Source: CAZBJJ01 sp964492245 (GTDB taxonomy: Bacteria > Spirochaetota > Spirochaetia > Treponematales > Breznakiellaceae). From it: a stretch of 64,000 nucleotides of DNA. Location: contig CAZBJJ010000007.1 of NCBI GenBank assembly GCA_964492245.1, forward strand, positions 1 to 64,000, read 5' to 3'. Position numbers and translations under genes: made by a program. The notes under the pieces are model-generated. The model was given only the letters and a program-made list of their open reading frames with translations, was not told where the DNA came from and made no database searches. Shown here one piece after another: positions 35,519-44,045 of the stretch (position 1 is the first letter of the stretch; each line of letters starts with the position of its first letter).

Positions 35519-36212
35519 ATGACTACTATAAAACTTAGCCTTAAACAACATGTGTTCCCGATATTTCTAGGGAGCATTAGCCTATTTGTCGCCTCCTGTG
35601 CCCTAGCTCCCCATTCTAAGGGGAAATTGATGGCAGTACCCGAGGAAAAGCCAAGGCTGCTCAATGAACGAATTATGGGCGAGGGCCTATTGAGCCAAAA
35701 CGACCTTGCCTCTTTTTTGCTGGTTACCAATGGGGATATCGAAAACGACTATGCCCAGGAGCTTGCTATCAATTATATTCGGGAGGCCCGGTACGAGGGG
35801 GTAAACTCGGATATAGCCTTTGCGCAAATGTGCCTGGAGACGGGCTATTTGCGCTTTGGCAATTTGGTAACAAAGGAGATGAACAATTTCTGCGGTCTGG
35901 GCTCAATTGGCGGCGGTGATAGAGGAGAAGATGAGCAGGAGCCACGCCAAGGTGCTTTCGGTGGCCCAACGCGTAAAAACCTTCAACGAAGTTGAACTGG
36001 GCTTNNNNNNNNNNAAGGCCTATGCCAGCACCGAGGACCTCGTGGGCGAACTGGTGGATCCGCGTTTTAAATGGGTGCGTCGCGGCCTTGCCCCCACCTT
36101 TAAAGGTCTTGCGGGAACCTGGGCCGCCGACCCCCTTTACGGCGAGAAAATTCAGTCCATTTTGTTGCGCATGTATAAACTGGTCGGTCAGCCGATTTCG
36201 GTGCCCTCGTAG
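35519..36212 (+). CDS. Glucosaminidase (FlgJ/Bax-like) lipoprotein, broken by an assembly gap
   Basis: A lipoprotein signal ending in FVASC is followed by the mannosyl-glycoprotein endo-beta-N-acetylglucosaminidase fold: AINYIREARYEGVNSDIAFA, MCLETGYLRFG, and NNFCGLG. After GSIGGG (about 35920) the frame departs from the family. Past the 10-N gap, in another frame, the family resumes with KAYASTEDL, VDPRFKWVRRG and LAGTWAADPLYGEKI, ending at 36212. The gene is therefore probably intact in the organism and only broken in the scaffold, with 20 or so residues missing. It should trim peptidoglycan glycan strands. Its 3' end overlaps pyrH by 25 bases. Confidence 0.7.
35914..36004 (+). other. Suspected foreign (chimeric) contig end before the gap
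   Basis: In the +1 frame this stretch reads VIEEKMSRSHAKVLSVAQ and then RVKTFNEVELG. The last part resembles the start of GltD-like FAD/Fe-S oxidoreductases, where an R-x-F-x-EVELG segment precedes the first cysteines. It does not continue the glucosaminidase frame on its left. It looks like an assembly artefact at a contig end. Confidence 0.5.
36005..36014. other. Assembly gap of 10 N
   Basis: Ten unknown bases, a placeholder length. Reading frames on either side should not be joined across it. Confidence 0.99.
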
Positions 36213-36871
36213 GCTTGGCCCAAAAGAATTTTTTCCAGGTTTTCTAAATTTCGCCCGGCTGCACAGATTACCTTTAAGTTCAGGCGGGCAGCGTGCCGAC
36301 TGGCAATGGGGTCAAAGGGCAGGTTCTTGCCCGGTGTCCAGCTGTCGCCCACCATGGCCCTGAATTCCGGCCAGGAAATGCTGTCTATGGGCTGTGCATC
36401 GGGGTCTAGTTTAGGATCTGCGGTATAGACTTTTTCAATATTTGATAAATTGATTAGCAGCCCCGCTTGAAAGCGCTCGGCTAAAAGAACTGCATCGTAG
36501 TCGGTGGAAAAACCAGGCTTCCACCCCGATGCCACCAAAATACGGCCGGTAAATATATCCAGTTGTGTTGGGTCGGTAACAAGCTCATCAGTACAAAAGG
36601 GAGCCATGGCCGCTTTAATTAATCGGGCATTCAAGCGAGTGGCCATAATGCCAATCCAATCGGCCTCTTCGTCGATAAAGGGGTCCTGGACCTCGCGATA
36701 GGCCTGTTGCCAGACCCTAGCCGGGCCGCCCCCGCCGACAACAAAGATGAATTTGCGCTTTTCGTCTTTTTTTAAAAAACTAAAAATTAAGTTTTTAAAG
36801 CGCTTAATAAAATCGGTATCTGGTTTTTCGGGGGCCACTATTGAGCCTCCCAAAGATATTACTGTTACCAT
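36188..36871 (-). CDS. pyrH: UMP kinase (archaeal-type, amino-acid-kinase fold)
   Basis: 227 residues from the ATG at 36871, which has a GGGGAC site. It phosphorylates UMP to UDP. The N-terminal TVISLGGSIVAPE, the VVGGGGPARVWQQA nucleotide loop, STDYDAVLLAERF and the LINLSNIEKVYTADPK segment fit the short UMP kinase variant seen in archaea and spirochaetes rather than the E. coli form. The 3' end overlaps the convergent glucosaminidase gene. Confidence 0.86.
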   Translation of the reverse strand: MVTVISLGGSIVAPEKPDTDFIKRFKNLIFSFLKKDEKRKFIFVVGGGGPARVWQQAYREVQDPFIDEEADWIGIMATRLNARLIKAAMAPFCTDELVTDPTQLDIFTGRILVASGWKPGFSTDYDAVLLAERFQAGLLINLSNIEKVYTADPKLDPDAQPIDSISWPEFRAMVGDSWTPGKNLPFDPIASRHAARLNLKVICAAGRNLENLEKILLGQAYEGTEIG

Positions 36872-36900
36872 TATATGTCCCCTTGTCTTGTTCAATTGAG

Positions 36901-38559
36901 TTAGTATATACCACTAACGCTCAGTTCACTCCAGAGGGTGGAATAGGCTTCTAAATTGCCCAGGGCCTCTTCCCAAATATTTTGTAGGGCATAGGCCTTT
37001 TGCCGGGAGGCCGTTTTAGCCTTTCTATCCAGAACGGGTAGCTGTCCAACGCCCCGCGAAAAGGCAATGCGCTGGCTGTCCATATTGCCAAAATAATACT
37101 CCCTTATCTGGTCTTTATTGACAAAGTGGGGTGGAATAGTGCCACTGCCCATGCTGGGGTCTACGGGCACCCAGCCAAAATCGTCGAGCCAAAACTCGGC
37201 CCACCAGTGGGGGCGGGAGTCGCGGTTTCGGGCAATGAGAAAGCCGGCAATGGGAACGGCGGGAATATCCAGGGCTCGGGCAAGGGTGCAAAAAATAAGG
37301 GCGGCATTGCAGGGGTCGCTTTGTCGCCGCTGTACGTCTTCGAGCACACTGGTATTTTCGTTGCTCGAAGAGATAAATAGATCGCTTAAAATCCAATCGT
37401 AAATGGCCTTCGCCCGCAGCCAATCGTTTTTAGCCTTGCCGGCAATTTCGTTTGCCAGGGCTATAAGCTCTGGATTGTCGGCGGGAATAAAATCGTTTGC
37501 CAGGGTCCAGGTGGTGAGTAAGGGAGAGGATTTTGTCTTGCGCAAGAGATCGGTGTTTACCTTGGTTTCCACTGCCCACACATCGATAGCCCGTTGCACA
37601 AGGATGGTCTGGTTGTTGCCCGTGCTTAAATTGTCGAACTGGTACAGGGAATAGCCTTGGTTTGTCTCGGCAATTGGTTCGAGGCTGCGGTTTAAAATTT
37701 GGTTGGCGTTTTGGCTGTTCGAGACTATTGGCGAGGGCATCCAAAGAGAGAGCCGGTTTGGCTTACTTGCCCGGTGTATCTGAAAATTGACAGAGTACGA
37801 AAAGGAATAGCTGCGCTTGTCCTTATAATTGCGGCTACCCAATCTATTGTCTATTTCCAGCCAGCTGGATTTGCTCTGGGCGCCATTTCTGTTGCGAATA
37901 ATTACTGGCCCACTTTTTGCGCTTTCGGGTACCCGAACCCGTATTTCTCGGTCGCTCCACAGTTCATAAGCATATTCTTCGGCAAGGGCCTCGATTGAGG
38001 TTCGCTTCTGTTGGACACTTGCATTGTGCCGACCCTCCTCGGCGGCCCAGGTAAAACTGACGGCACCACTGCCCCTTGTCTCGCCAAGATTCTTCCCGGT
38101 AATTATGAGCAAACTGCCCGGGCTGGGTTTGGCCGGCGAGAATTTAGCAATGGTGGGGAGCTCCTCGCCCTCTTTGCGGTTTACCAGGATGGGAATGCTA
38201 TCCCTTTTGGTAAAAAGAGCGGAGTTGCTTTTTTTCTTTCCCACATTTACAAAGACAAGGCCAGAATCGCCAAAGAGGGGTGTCCGCACCCTTATGCTTG
38301 TGTCGCTCCAATATTCGTAAGAAGAAGAGGTGGGCTCGTTACCGGCAATGCTCACCGTATTAAAGCCCCTTTTTTGGCCAAAGCCGGTACCAGTAATAGT
38401 TATAAGCTCGCCCATGTCGCCAACTGTCGGATAGATATATAAAATGTTCGGGCCGTCGGAGGGACAGGCAGTGGTTATAAGGCTTAAAACAACAAAAATA
38501 AGGGGTAGAAAGGTTCTTTTGCGAAGGGGGAGGCTATGAATTGCTTTTAAAAAAATCAA
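36901..38559 (-). CDS. IPT/TIG-domain transglutaminase-like lipoprotein
   Basis: 552 residues from a TTG that overlaps the upstream stop (TTGA), with AAGGAAG as ribosome-binding site. A lipoprotein signal ends in ITTAC (Cys32). Two IPT/TIG immunoglobulin-like domains follow (about 37-117 and 134-237). A transglutaminase-like cysteine-protease domain (about 355-480) has the triad C417 (SDPCNAA), H451 (PHWWAEFW) and D467 (VPVDPS). It may cleave or cross-link an envelope protein. As the last gene of an ECF sigma operon it is a likely output of an envelope-stress response. Confidence 0.83.
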   Translation of the reverse strand: MIFLKAIHSLPLRKRTFLPLIFVVLSLITTACPSDGPNILYIYPTVGDMGELITITGTGFGQKRGFNTVSIAGNEPTSSSYEYWSDTSIRVRTPLFGDSGLVFVNVGKKKSNSALFTKRDSIPILVNRKEGEELPTIAKFSPAKPSPGSLLIITGKNLGETRGSGAVSFTWAAEEGRHNASVQQKRTSIEALAEEYAYELWSDREIRVRVPESAKSGPVIIRNRNGAQSKSSWLEIDNRLGSRNYKDKRSYSFSYSVNFQIHRASKPNRLSLWMPSPIVSNSQNANQILNRSLEPIAETNQGYSLYQFDNLSTGNNQTILVQRAIDVWAVETKVNTDLLRKTKSSPLLTTWTLANDFIPADNPELIALANEIAGKAKNDWLRAKAIYDWILSDLFISSSNENTSVLEDVQRRQSDPCNAALIFCTLARALDIPAVPIAGFLIARNRDSRPHWWAEFWLDDFGWVPVDPSMGSGTIPPHFVNKDQIREYYFGNMDSQRIAFSRGVGQLPVLDRKAKTASRQKAYALQNIWEEALGNLEAYSTLWSELSVSGIY

Positions 38560-39059
38560 TGTTCTTCCTTTATCTCTTCTTGTAATTCCTCTTCAGCGTC
38601 CTCGTTTTTTTCTTCTAAGATTTCAATTTTAATTTCGATGCCCTGATCTGCAGAACTTATTTTTTGGCCAAGGGGAAAAAATAGAACGGGCTCGCCTATA
38701 TTCATAGGTATGGTGCGAATGCTGCTAAAATAGCGCACATTGCCCTTGTTGTCGGCAAGCCAAATTTCGCCCTGGGCCAAAAGGGCATAGGACTGTGTTT
38801 CGATAATTTGAAGGGGCGTAAAATGCGAGAGGATGACAATATTCGAGCCCACCATTTTAAAAGAGGCGGTATGTCCAAAATTGGCCCTCTGTCTAGCGCT
38901 GGTCTCCCAGACGGGAAGCTGCCCCCCCTCTAAAATACGGGTGGTTACCAGGACTATATAGTTGTTCTCCGATGTAGCTGCTTCGCTTTTCTGCTCTTCC
39001 TGGCTTGCAAGATTCGCCGCCGAGAGTAGTAGAAGGCCCAGAGCAAAAAATGAACGCAT
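38556..39059 (-). CDS. Exported protein of unknown function in the ECF operon
   Basis: 167 residues. A signal peptide (FALGLLLLSAANLAS) is followed by a beta-rich body (IVLVTTRILEGG, FKMVGSNIVILSHFTP) and a very acidic tail (EEKNEDAEEELQEEIKEEH). No family recognised. Its ATG overlaps the anti-sigma stop as TAATG, and its own end overlaps the transglutaminase gene, so the operon is translated as a coupled unit. Confidence 0.7.
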   Translation of the reverse strand: MRSFFALGLLLLSAANLASQEEQKSEAATSENNYIVLVTTRILEGGQLPVWETSARQRANFGHTASFKMVGSNIVILSHFTPLQIIETQSYALLAQGEIWLADNKGNVRYFSSIRTIPMNIGEPVLFFPLGQKISSADQGIEIKIEILEEKNEDAEEELQEEIKEEH

Positions 39060-39652
39060 TATTTTTTCTTCCTCGAACTGTAGTCGGCCGCTTTTATAAA
39101 TGCGGGCTCGCCCAATGGCGAAAAGGTGCTGGTCTCGGGCAGCTGAATAACCATAATGCGCTGGCCGGCGTCCCGCCCCTCTAAATATTTTAATACGCTG
39201 GGGATGTCCATTGCCGGCATATTTGATTGCTCAGTCGCTATTGTTTGATTGCTAGATAGACTTCCCTGGGTGTTTTGAAAAAGGGATAGGCCCATTACAA
39301 AAATTAAAACAGCTGTAAGGGCCACTAGGGGCAGGGGAACATGTATTGGTCGAAAAAGAGGGGCAATATTGGGCAGATGCGTCTTAAGACGCGTCTTAAG
39401 ACGACTGGGCCAGTTGGCCCCTTCGCTAGCGCGCTGCGGAAGATTTTCCAGTCTCTGGCTAATACGTGCCATGGCCCCGCTGGGATCAATACTCTTGGCC
39501 TCTTGGAGCATCTGGTTTTTTATGCCTTTGAGTATATTCAGCTGCTCGGTGCATTCAGAACAAATGCTAAGGTGCTTTTCCATTCGTTTGTCCCAGGGAG
39601 AGGGGAGTTCACCGTCGAGAAAAACAGACAATAGTTCAGAATCAGGGCACAT
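39059..39652 (-). CDS. Zinc-finger anti-sigma factor
   Basis: 197 residues from the ATG at 39652. An N-terminal zinc-binding anti-sigma domain with HLSICSEC (the HxxxCxxC pattern) would hold the ECF sigma factor. One membrane segment (PLPLVALTAVLIFVMGLSLF) is followed by a short periplasmic tail that could sense the envelope. It overlaps the sigma gene by 11 bases. The linker encodes a RLKTRLKT repeat, written by a perfect DNA palindrome (see 39380-39403). Confidence 0.85.
   Translation of the reverse strand: MCPDSELLSVFLDGELPSPWDKRMEKHLSICSECTEQLNILKGIKNQMLQEAKSIDPSGAMARISQRLENLPQRASEGANWPSRLKTRLKTHLPNIAPLFRPIHVPLPLVALTAVLIFVMGLSLFQNTQGSLSSNQTIATEQSNMPAMDIPSVLKYLEGRDAGQRIMVIQLPETSTFSPLGEPAFIKAADYSSRKKK
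39380..39403. repeat. 24-bp perfect palindrome inside the anti-sigma gene
   Basis: Two abutting copies of the 12-bp palindrome CGTCTTAAGACG make one 24-bp palindrome, coding for a repeated RLKT. It lies just before the membrane segment. Confidence 0.8.
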
Positions 39653-40184
39653 AGGTTTCGTCCTTTTCTTCGGGGCCAGCATTCCAATACAATGGCCCCA
39701 TGAGTTCTGCTAATTTTTTGCGCGCTCTGAACATCCGAACCTTGACATTGCCTTCGGTTATGCCCAAGGTTTTGCCTATTTCGCGATAATTCAGGCCAGC
39801 ATATTCCTTTAATATTACCACCGTTCTCAGTTTTTCTGGTAAAACGGCTAAAATTTCCTGCATCTCTTTTTTAGTTTCGCCATCTAAATAATCTCTTTCG
39901 GCACTCTGTTGCTCTCGCCGCCCCTCGTGAAAAGCGCGCTGATACGCCTTGCGCTCTCGCTCCTTTCTCTTTGCAAAATTCAGGGACGCATTTTTAACAA
40001 CCCGTATAAGCCAATATTTGGCATCGTCCTGGCTGGGAAAGAGCATGTTTTTTTCGTGAATTTTAAAAAATGCCTCCTGGCAGAGGTCCTCCGCTGCCTC
40101 CTCGGTGCCACAAATTCTAAAAGCCACCCGAAAAAGAATGGGAAAGACCGTAGAATAGAGCTGGTCGAACTCAGTTTTCTGCAT
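39642..40184 (-). CDS. ECF-type RNA polymerase sigma factor
   Basis: 180 residues. Region 2 includes AAEDLCQEAFFKIHEK and YWLIRVVKNASLNFAKRK. Region 4 has the helix-turn-helix YREIGKTLGITEGNVKVRMFRARKKL. Length and order match the RpoE/SigW type, without region 3. The anti-sigma gene follows with overlap. AAGGAAGGG precedes the ATG. The leader holds TGTAACC about 45 bases upstream, which might be an ECF -35 element for autoregulation, but the -10 part is unclear. Confidence 0.9.
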   Translation of the reverse strand: MQKTEFDQLYSTVFPILFRVAFRICGTEEAAEDLCQEAFFKIHEKNMLFPSQDDAKYWLIRVVKNASLNFAKRKERERKAYQRAFHEGRREQQSAERDYLDGETKKEMQEILAVLPEKLRTVVILKEYAGLNYREIGKTLGITEGNVKVRMFRARKKLAELMGPLYWNAGPEEKDETYVP

Positions 40185-40252
40185 CTTCCCTTCCTTTTAA
40201 AAAACAAGCCAAGGTATTTCTGGTTACAAGCTGGGGCACAAAAACACTCATT

Positions 40253-41686
40253 TTAGCCCTGTCTAATTTCCCAGCTCGTCCCATCGGGGCCATCTTTTAG
40301 TATTATGTTCTCGCTGGCCAGCTCGTTGCGAATAGCATCTGCTCTGGCAAAGTCCCGCGTTTTTTTGGCCTGGTTGCGCTCATCCACCAGAAGTTGAATT
40401 CTCTGGCGCTCCTGTGCAGAAAGTTCCTGCGCCCTGCTATTTTCTTCCAGCCGCAGACCCAGGACCTCGTCCATATTAAATGCTATATAAACCGCCTCCT
40501 GTGGGGAGAGCTTTGGGTTTCTAAGGGCCTGCCAGAGTTCGGCAAGTGCCCGCGGGGTGGAAAGATCCTGCTTTAAAGCCCTGTCGAAGGCTTCGATATG
40601 GGCCCTGCCTTCCGGGCTGAGCTGGGCTGCATTAAAAGTAGCTAATTCGTTTTGTGCCTGCCCGCGCACCTGGCGAATTCTATCCAATAGACTCTTGCGG
40701 GAATGCTTTGCGGTATCCAAGGCCTCGAAGGAAAACTGCAGCTGGCTGCGGTAGTGGCCCCCTAAAAGAAAGTAGCGGTAGTCAAGGGCCTGCCAGCCTT
40801 CGTCAATTAAGCGCTGCAGGGTTATAAAATCTCCAGAGGACTTAGACATCTTGCCCTTGTCCATGACCAAAAATTCATTGTGCACCCAGTACGAGACCCA
40901 CTGCTTGCCCGTAGCGCCCTCGCTTTGGGCAATTTCGTTGGTATGATGGACCGGAATGTGGTCTATTCCCCCGGCATGTATGTCGAAGCTCTCTCCCAGA
41001 TACTTCATGCTCATGGCCGAGCATTCGATATGCCAGCCCGGGTAACCTCGCCCCCAGGGGCTGTCCCAGGTAAGGGCCTGATTTTCGAATTTGCTATTGG
41101 TAAACCAAAGGGCGAAATCTTCGGGGTTGCGCTTGTTGGGATCCACCGCAATGCGCGCGCCGGCCTTTAAATCTTCCAGGCTCTGGCCCGCCAATTTGCC
41201 ATAGTCTGGGAAGGCGTGCACATCGAAATATAAATTGCCACCGGCGCTATAGGTCAGGCCCCGGTCTTCGAGTCTTTTTATAAGGGCAATCATATCCCCT
41301 ATATGTTCAGTTGCCGCACAGACAATGTCCGCTCGCGTTATATTCAGCTTGTCGATGTCGCGAAAAAAGGCATCGGTGTAATATCTGGCTATTTCCATTA
41401 CCGTCTTGCCCCGCTCGGCCGCAGATGTAAGCATTTTATCCTCGCCGCTGTCGTCATCGCCGGTAAGGTGGCCGACATCGGTTATATTCATTACATAGCG
41501 CACCTTGTAGCCATTTCTGCGCAGGGTGCGCACGAGGATATCGTGGGTCATGTAGGCGCGTAGATTGCCAATATGGGCATAATTGTAGACGGTCGGCCCA
41601 CAGCCGTAAAAGCCAACCTCTTTGTCTTTTAATGGCACAAAGTCGACCAGTTTGCGGCCCATGGAATTAAATAGGGTAATTGGCAT
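40253..41686 (-). CDS. cysS: Cysteinyl-tRNA synthetase
   Basis: 477 residues. It charges tRNA-Cys. The class I signatures are HIGN in TVYNYAHIGNLR and KMSKSSGD. The zinc site is suggested by CGPTVYN, HIECSAM and the HAGGIDHIPVHHTNE segment. The length is normal. AGGAG precedes the ATG. It is transcribed divergently from murB, with only 46 bases between the start codons. Confidence 0.95.
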   Translation of the reverse strand: MPITLFNSMGRKLVDFVPLKDKEVGFYGCGPTVYNYAHIGNLRAYMTHDILVRTLRRNGYKVRYVMNITDVGHLTGDDDSGEDKMLTSAAERGKTVMEIARYYTDAFFRDIDKLNITRADIVCAATEHIGDMIALIKRLEDRGLTYSAGGNLYFDVHAFPDYGKLAGQSLEDLKAGARIAVDPNKRNPEDFALWFTNSKFENQALTWDSPWGRGYPGWHIECSAMSMKYLGESFDIHAGGIDHIPVHHTNEIAQSEGATGKQWVSYWVHNEFLVMDKGKMSKSSGDFITLQRLIDEGWQALDYRYFLLGGHYRSQLQFSFEALDTAKHSRKSLLDRIRQVRGQAQNELATFNAAQLSPEGRAHIEAFDRALKQDLSTPRALAELWQALRNPKLSPQEAVYIAFNMDEVLGLRLEENSRAQELSAQERQRIQLLVDERNQAKKTRDFARADAIRNELASENIILKDGPDGTSWEIRQG

Positions 41687-41732
41687 GTTTGCTCCTCATT
41701 CCTGCTATACGCATTTAAGGCAAAGGGATAGT

Positions 41733-42695
41733 ATGTATTGTATGTGGACCGTAGAGGATTTTTGCGAAAAAATCAATACAAGCCTTCCGACTGGCATCAA
41801 TTTAAATCTCCGTTTAAACGAACCAATGGCCGAACACAGCAGTTTTAGGGTGGGTGGCCCCGCCGATATTTGGCTTTCGCCCCGGGGCGAAGGCTTACTC
41901 GATTATATCCCCCATTTTTTAGACCTTGCCCGGCAATCTGGCCTGCCCCTCCTTTTTATGGGAAGGGGTGCAAATGTCGTGGTGGCCGACCGGGGAATAC
42001 GGGGAATTGTCTTCGATACTTCCGGCTTGGATTTCCTCTCCTATACTGATGCCCCTAACGGACCGAGGGTCTGTGTTGGAGCTGGCTTGGACATCGATAC
42101 TCTGGTACAGGACAGCATATTAAAAGGCTATAGCGGCTTAGAGTTTTTAGCCGGTATGCCGGGAAGTATAGGCGGTGCCCTCTGGATGAATGCCCGTTGC
42201 TATGGTTCATCAATTTCGGACGTACTCATTCAAACACAGATTGTCGACGAACATTTGAAAATAATTGATCTGCCATATATCGAGAAGGAGTTTGGCTATA
42301 AAAAAAGCCCCTTTCAGCAGAGTAAGAACCTAATCCTTGCGGCCAGTTTTCAATTAAAAAATGAAGATGTTGCAATTCTTCAAAAAAAGGCCCAAGCGAA
42401 CCGGCAGGACCGAGAGGAAAAGGGCCACTACAAAAAACCCTGTGCCGGCTCTGTTTTTAAAAACAACTACGCCTTTGGCAAGCCCACGGGAAAAATAATT
42501 GATGAATTGGGACTAAGAGGTCTAGAATTAGGGGGGGCACAGGTGGCCCCCTGGCATGGAAATATCATTATAAACAACGGCAATGCCCGCGCACAGGATA
42601 TACGAGAGCTAGCACAGCTGGTTGCGCAGCGGGTCCTAGCCGCCAGGGGCTTAAAACTTGAGTGCGAAATACTCTTTTTAGGAGAATGGACCTGA
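41733..42695 (+). CDS. murB: UDP-N-acetylenolpyruvoylglucosamine reductase
   Basis: 320 residues from the ATG at 41733, chosen for its AAAGGGAT site; the open frame extends back into cysS on the other strand. MurB reduces the enolpyruvyl group with NADPH and FAD to make UDP-MurNAc. FAD-binding LFMGRGANVVVAD, GMPGSIGGALWMNARCYG, and AGSVFKN with the catalytic serine are present, followed by GGAQVAPWHGNIIIN. All parts of a working enzyme are seen. Confidence 0.93.
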   Translation: MYCMWTVEDFCEKINTSLPTGINLNLRLNEPMAEHSSFRVGGPADIWLSPRGEGLLDYIPHFLDLARQSGLPLLFMGRGANVVVADRGIRGIVFDTSGLDFLSYTDAPNGPRVCVGAGLDIDTLVQDSILKGYSGLEFLAGMPGSIGGALWMNARCYGSSISDVLIQTQIVDEHLKIIDLPYIEKEFGYKKSPFQQSKNLILAASFQLKNEDVAILQKKAQANRQDREEKGHYKKPCAGSVFKNNYAFGKPTGKIIDELGLRGLELGGAQVAPWHGNIIINNGNARAQDIRELAQLVAQRVLAARGLKLECEILFLGEWT

Positions 42696-42720
42696 AAAAC
42701 ATACTGAATACGGCTATATT
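42692..42720 (+). promoter_or_regulatory. Candidate promoter of the FecR-domain gene
   Basis: CTGAAA (42692-42697), 17 bases, TATATT (42715-42720), overlapping the end of murB. It gives a leader of about 65 bases before a TTG start with a strong GAGGAGG site. Confidence 0.4.
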
Positions 42721-42792
42721 ATAAGAAATTGGCTTTTCATTTGCTCTAAGGCAGTTTTTTCTGGCAGGCTAGCAGGATAGAGGAGGAATATT

Positions 42793-43950
42793 TTGAAGAA
42801 GTACATGGCTTTTTTAGCGTCTTGTGTTTTTTTATGTATAATTGATGTCGATGTTTTTGCCGCCCAGGCCCAGACCAGGGTGGGAACAGTTGAATATATG
42901 GAGGGAAAGGCCCTCCTTGTGCGTGCTGGGGCCGAGTCCGAACTCGACCTGGGCCTAGGCTTGTTTAATCAGGATTTAATAAAAACCGAAAAGGATGGCT
43001 ATGTCGTTGTTAAAATGGATAACTCCAGCGGCATGTCGGGCACTATTACCGTGCGGCCCAATACCGTCTGCGCAATATCTTCACTTGTTGTGGAGGGCAG
43101 CCCTGCCACCGAAGCCAATGCTTTAGTGGGCAGTGTGGCAGTAAAGGTAAAAAAACTTTCGGGCAATCCCAGGTTTTCGGTGCGCTCTGGCTCCACGGTT
43201 ATGGGGGTGCGGGGAACCGAATTTGTGGTAACGTTTTCGATAAACATGGCAATTCTAGTTAGCTGTAGCGAGGGCAGGGTGGAATGCCAGGCAGAGCTTG
43301 GGGGCGGTATCGACAGCCTCGACGCCATCCCCGGCCAGGTGGTGGAGCAGCGCGAAGGCCAGCGCCTAAAATCCATTCCGGTTGCCCTTTCGACCTTGGA
43401 GAGCTACCACGAAACCTGGGGAAGGCAGGAACTGGAAGCCTTTAAGGGTGCGCCCCTTGTGGCCCTCGAGCAATATGCAAAGACCTACGAGCGACACCGG
43501 GCCGCTTTTTTAAAAGCCTCTCAGGCCCTGCGCGATCTTCCGGCCCTGGCTAGCTGGCGCGCCGAAGAGGCCAAGGGACTTGTCCCCTACGAGCGCGATA
43601 TACAGGTAATGAAGCAAAAAAGCAGCCTTATACCTAAACTTATGGCGGTGCGACAGGTGCTTTTTTTCTTTGAGCCCGCCTATTATCGTTTAAAACAGAT
43701 CCGCGAATACACTCAGGTGCCCTATGCCAATCGAAAATTGGCCTCGGGCAAGACGGTTAAAAACTTTTACCAAGAATTTGATCGGGATATACGCAGTTTA
43801 GAGCTTTTGGCCTCGAATTATCGCCAGGCCCTGTATCTCTATGCTCAAAGGAATGGCGGAGAAGACCCCTTCGCGGCCTTCGACAGCTCTTCGTCTCTGT
43901 TTTCGGACACAAACGACGAGGATTTCTTTGCAGGAGATGACTTTTTCTAA
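42793..43950 (+). CDS. FecR-domain exported protein
   Basis: 385 residues, starting at TTG behind AGAGGAGGAA. A signal peptide ends near VFAAQA. A FecR domain follows (about 28-165: VGTVEYMEGKALLV, DGYVVVKMDN, GSTVMGVRGTEFVV). FecR domains of this stand-alone exported kind occur often in spirochaetes and are not tied to iron signalling. The rest is helical, with an acidic Ser/Asp/Phe-rich tail ending DDFF. Function unknown. Confidence 0.8.
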   Translation: MKKYMAFLASCVFLCIIDVDVFAAQAQTRVGTVEYMEGKALLVRAGAESELDLGLGLFNQDLIKTEKDGYVVVKMDNSSGMSGTITVRPNTVCAISSLVVEGSPATEANALVGSVAVKVKKLSGNPRFSVRSGSTVMGVRGTEFVVTFSINMAILVSCSEGRVECQAELGGGIDSLDAIPGQVVEQREGQRLKSIPVALSTLESYHETWGRQELEAFKGAPLVALEQYAKTYERHRAAFLKASQALRDLPALASWRAEEAKGLVPYERDIQVMKQKSSLIPKLMAVRQVLFFFEPAYYRLKQIREYTQVPYANRKLASGKTVKNFYQEFDRDIRSLELLASNYRQALYLYAQRNGGEDPFAAFDSSSSLFSDTNDEDFFAGDDFF

Positions 43951-43990
43951 AAAATTGCCGACAATTAATAGGGAGCCGTACAAAGGGAGG

Positions 43991-44036
43991 ATAGAAAGCG
44001 CTTTGAGCGTTGACAAAGCCTAGATGCGCTTTCTAT
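43991..44036. promoter_or_regulatory. Inverted repeat spanning a promoter
   Basis: ATAGAAAGCGC at 43991-44001 is the exact reverse complement of GCGCTTTCTAT at 44026-44036. The right arm overlaps the -10 box and the -35 box lies between the arms. It could be a binding site for a dimeric regulator, possibly the CRP-like product of the gene downstream (inference), or a hairpin ending the upstream transcript. Confidence 0.5.
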
Positions 44037-44039
44037 ACT
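44010..44039 (+). promoter_or_regulatory. Strong sigma-70 promoter of the double-cNMP regulator gene
   Basis: A perfect TTGACA (44010-44015), 18-base spacer and TATACT (44034-44039). Transcription should begin near 44046, leaving a leader of about 70 bases. Confidence 0.75.
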
Positions 44040-44045
44040 TCTATA

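Noticed and set aside
35907..36212. Open frame running through the N gap
   Set aside because: It joins a foreign-looking left part to the glucosaminidase C-terminus through an arbitrary 10-N spacer, so it is not one protein.
42793..43950. FecR-type iron-transport regulator
   Set aside because: There is no ECF sigma factor or TonB receptor next to it, and the protein is exported with a signal peptide, unlike classical FecR.
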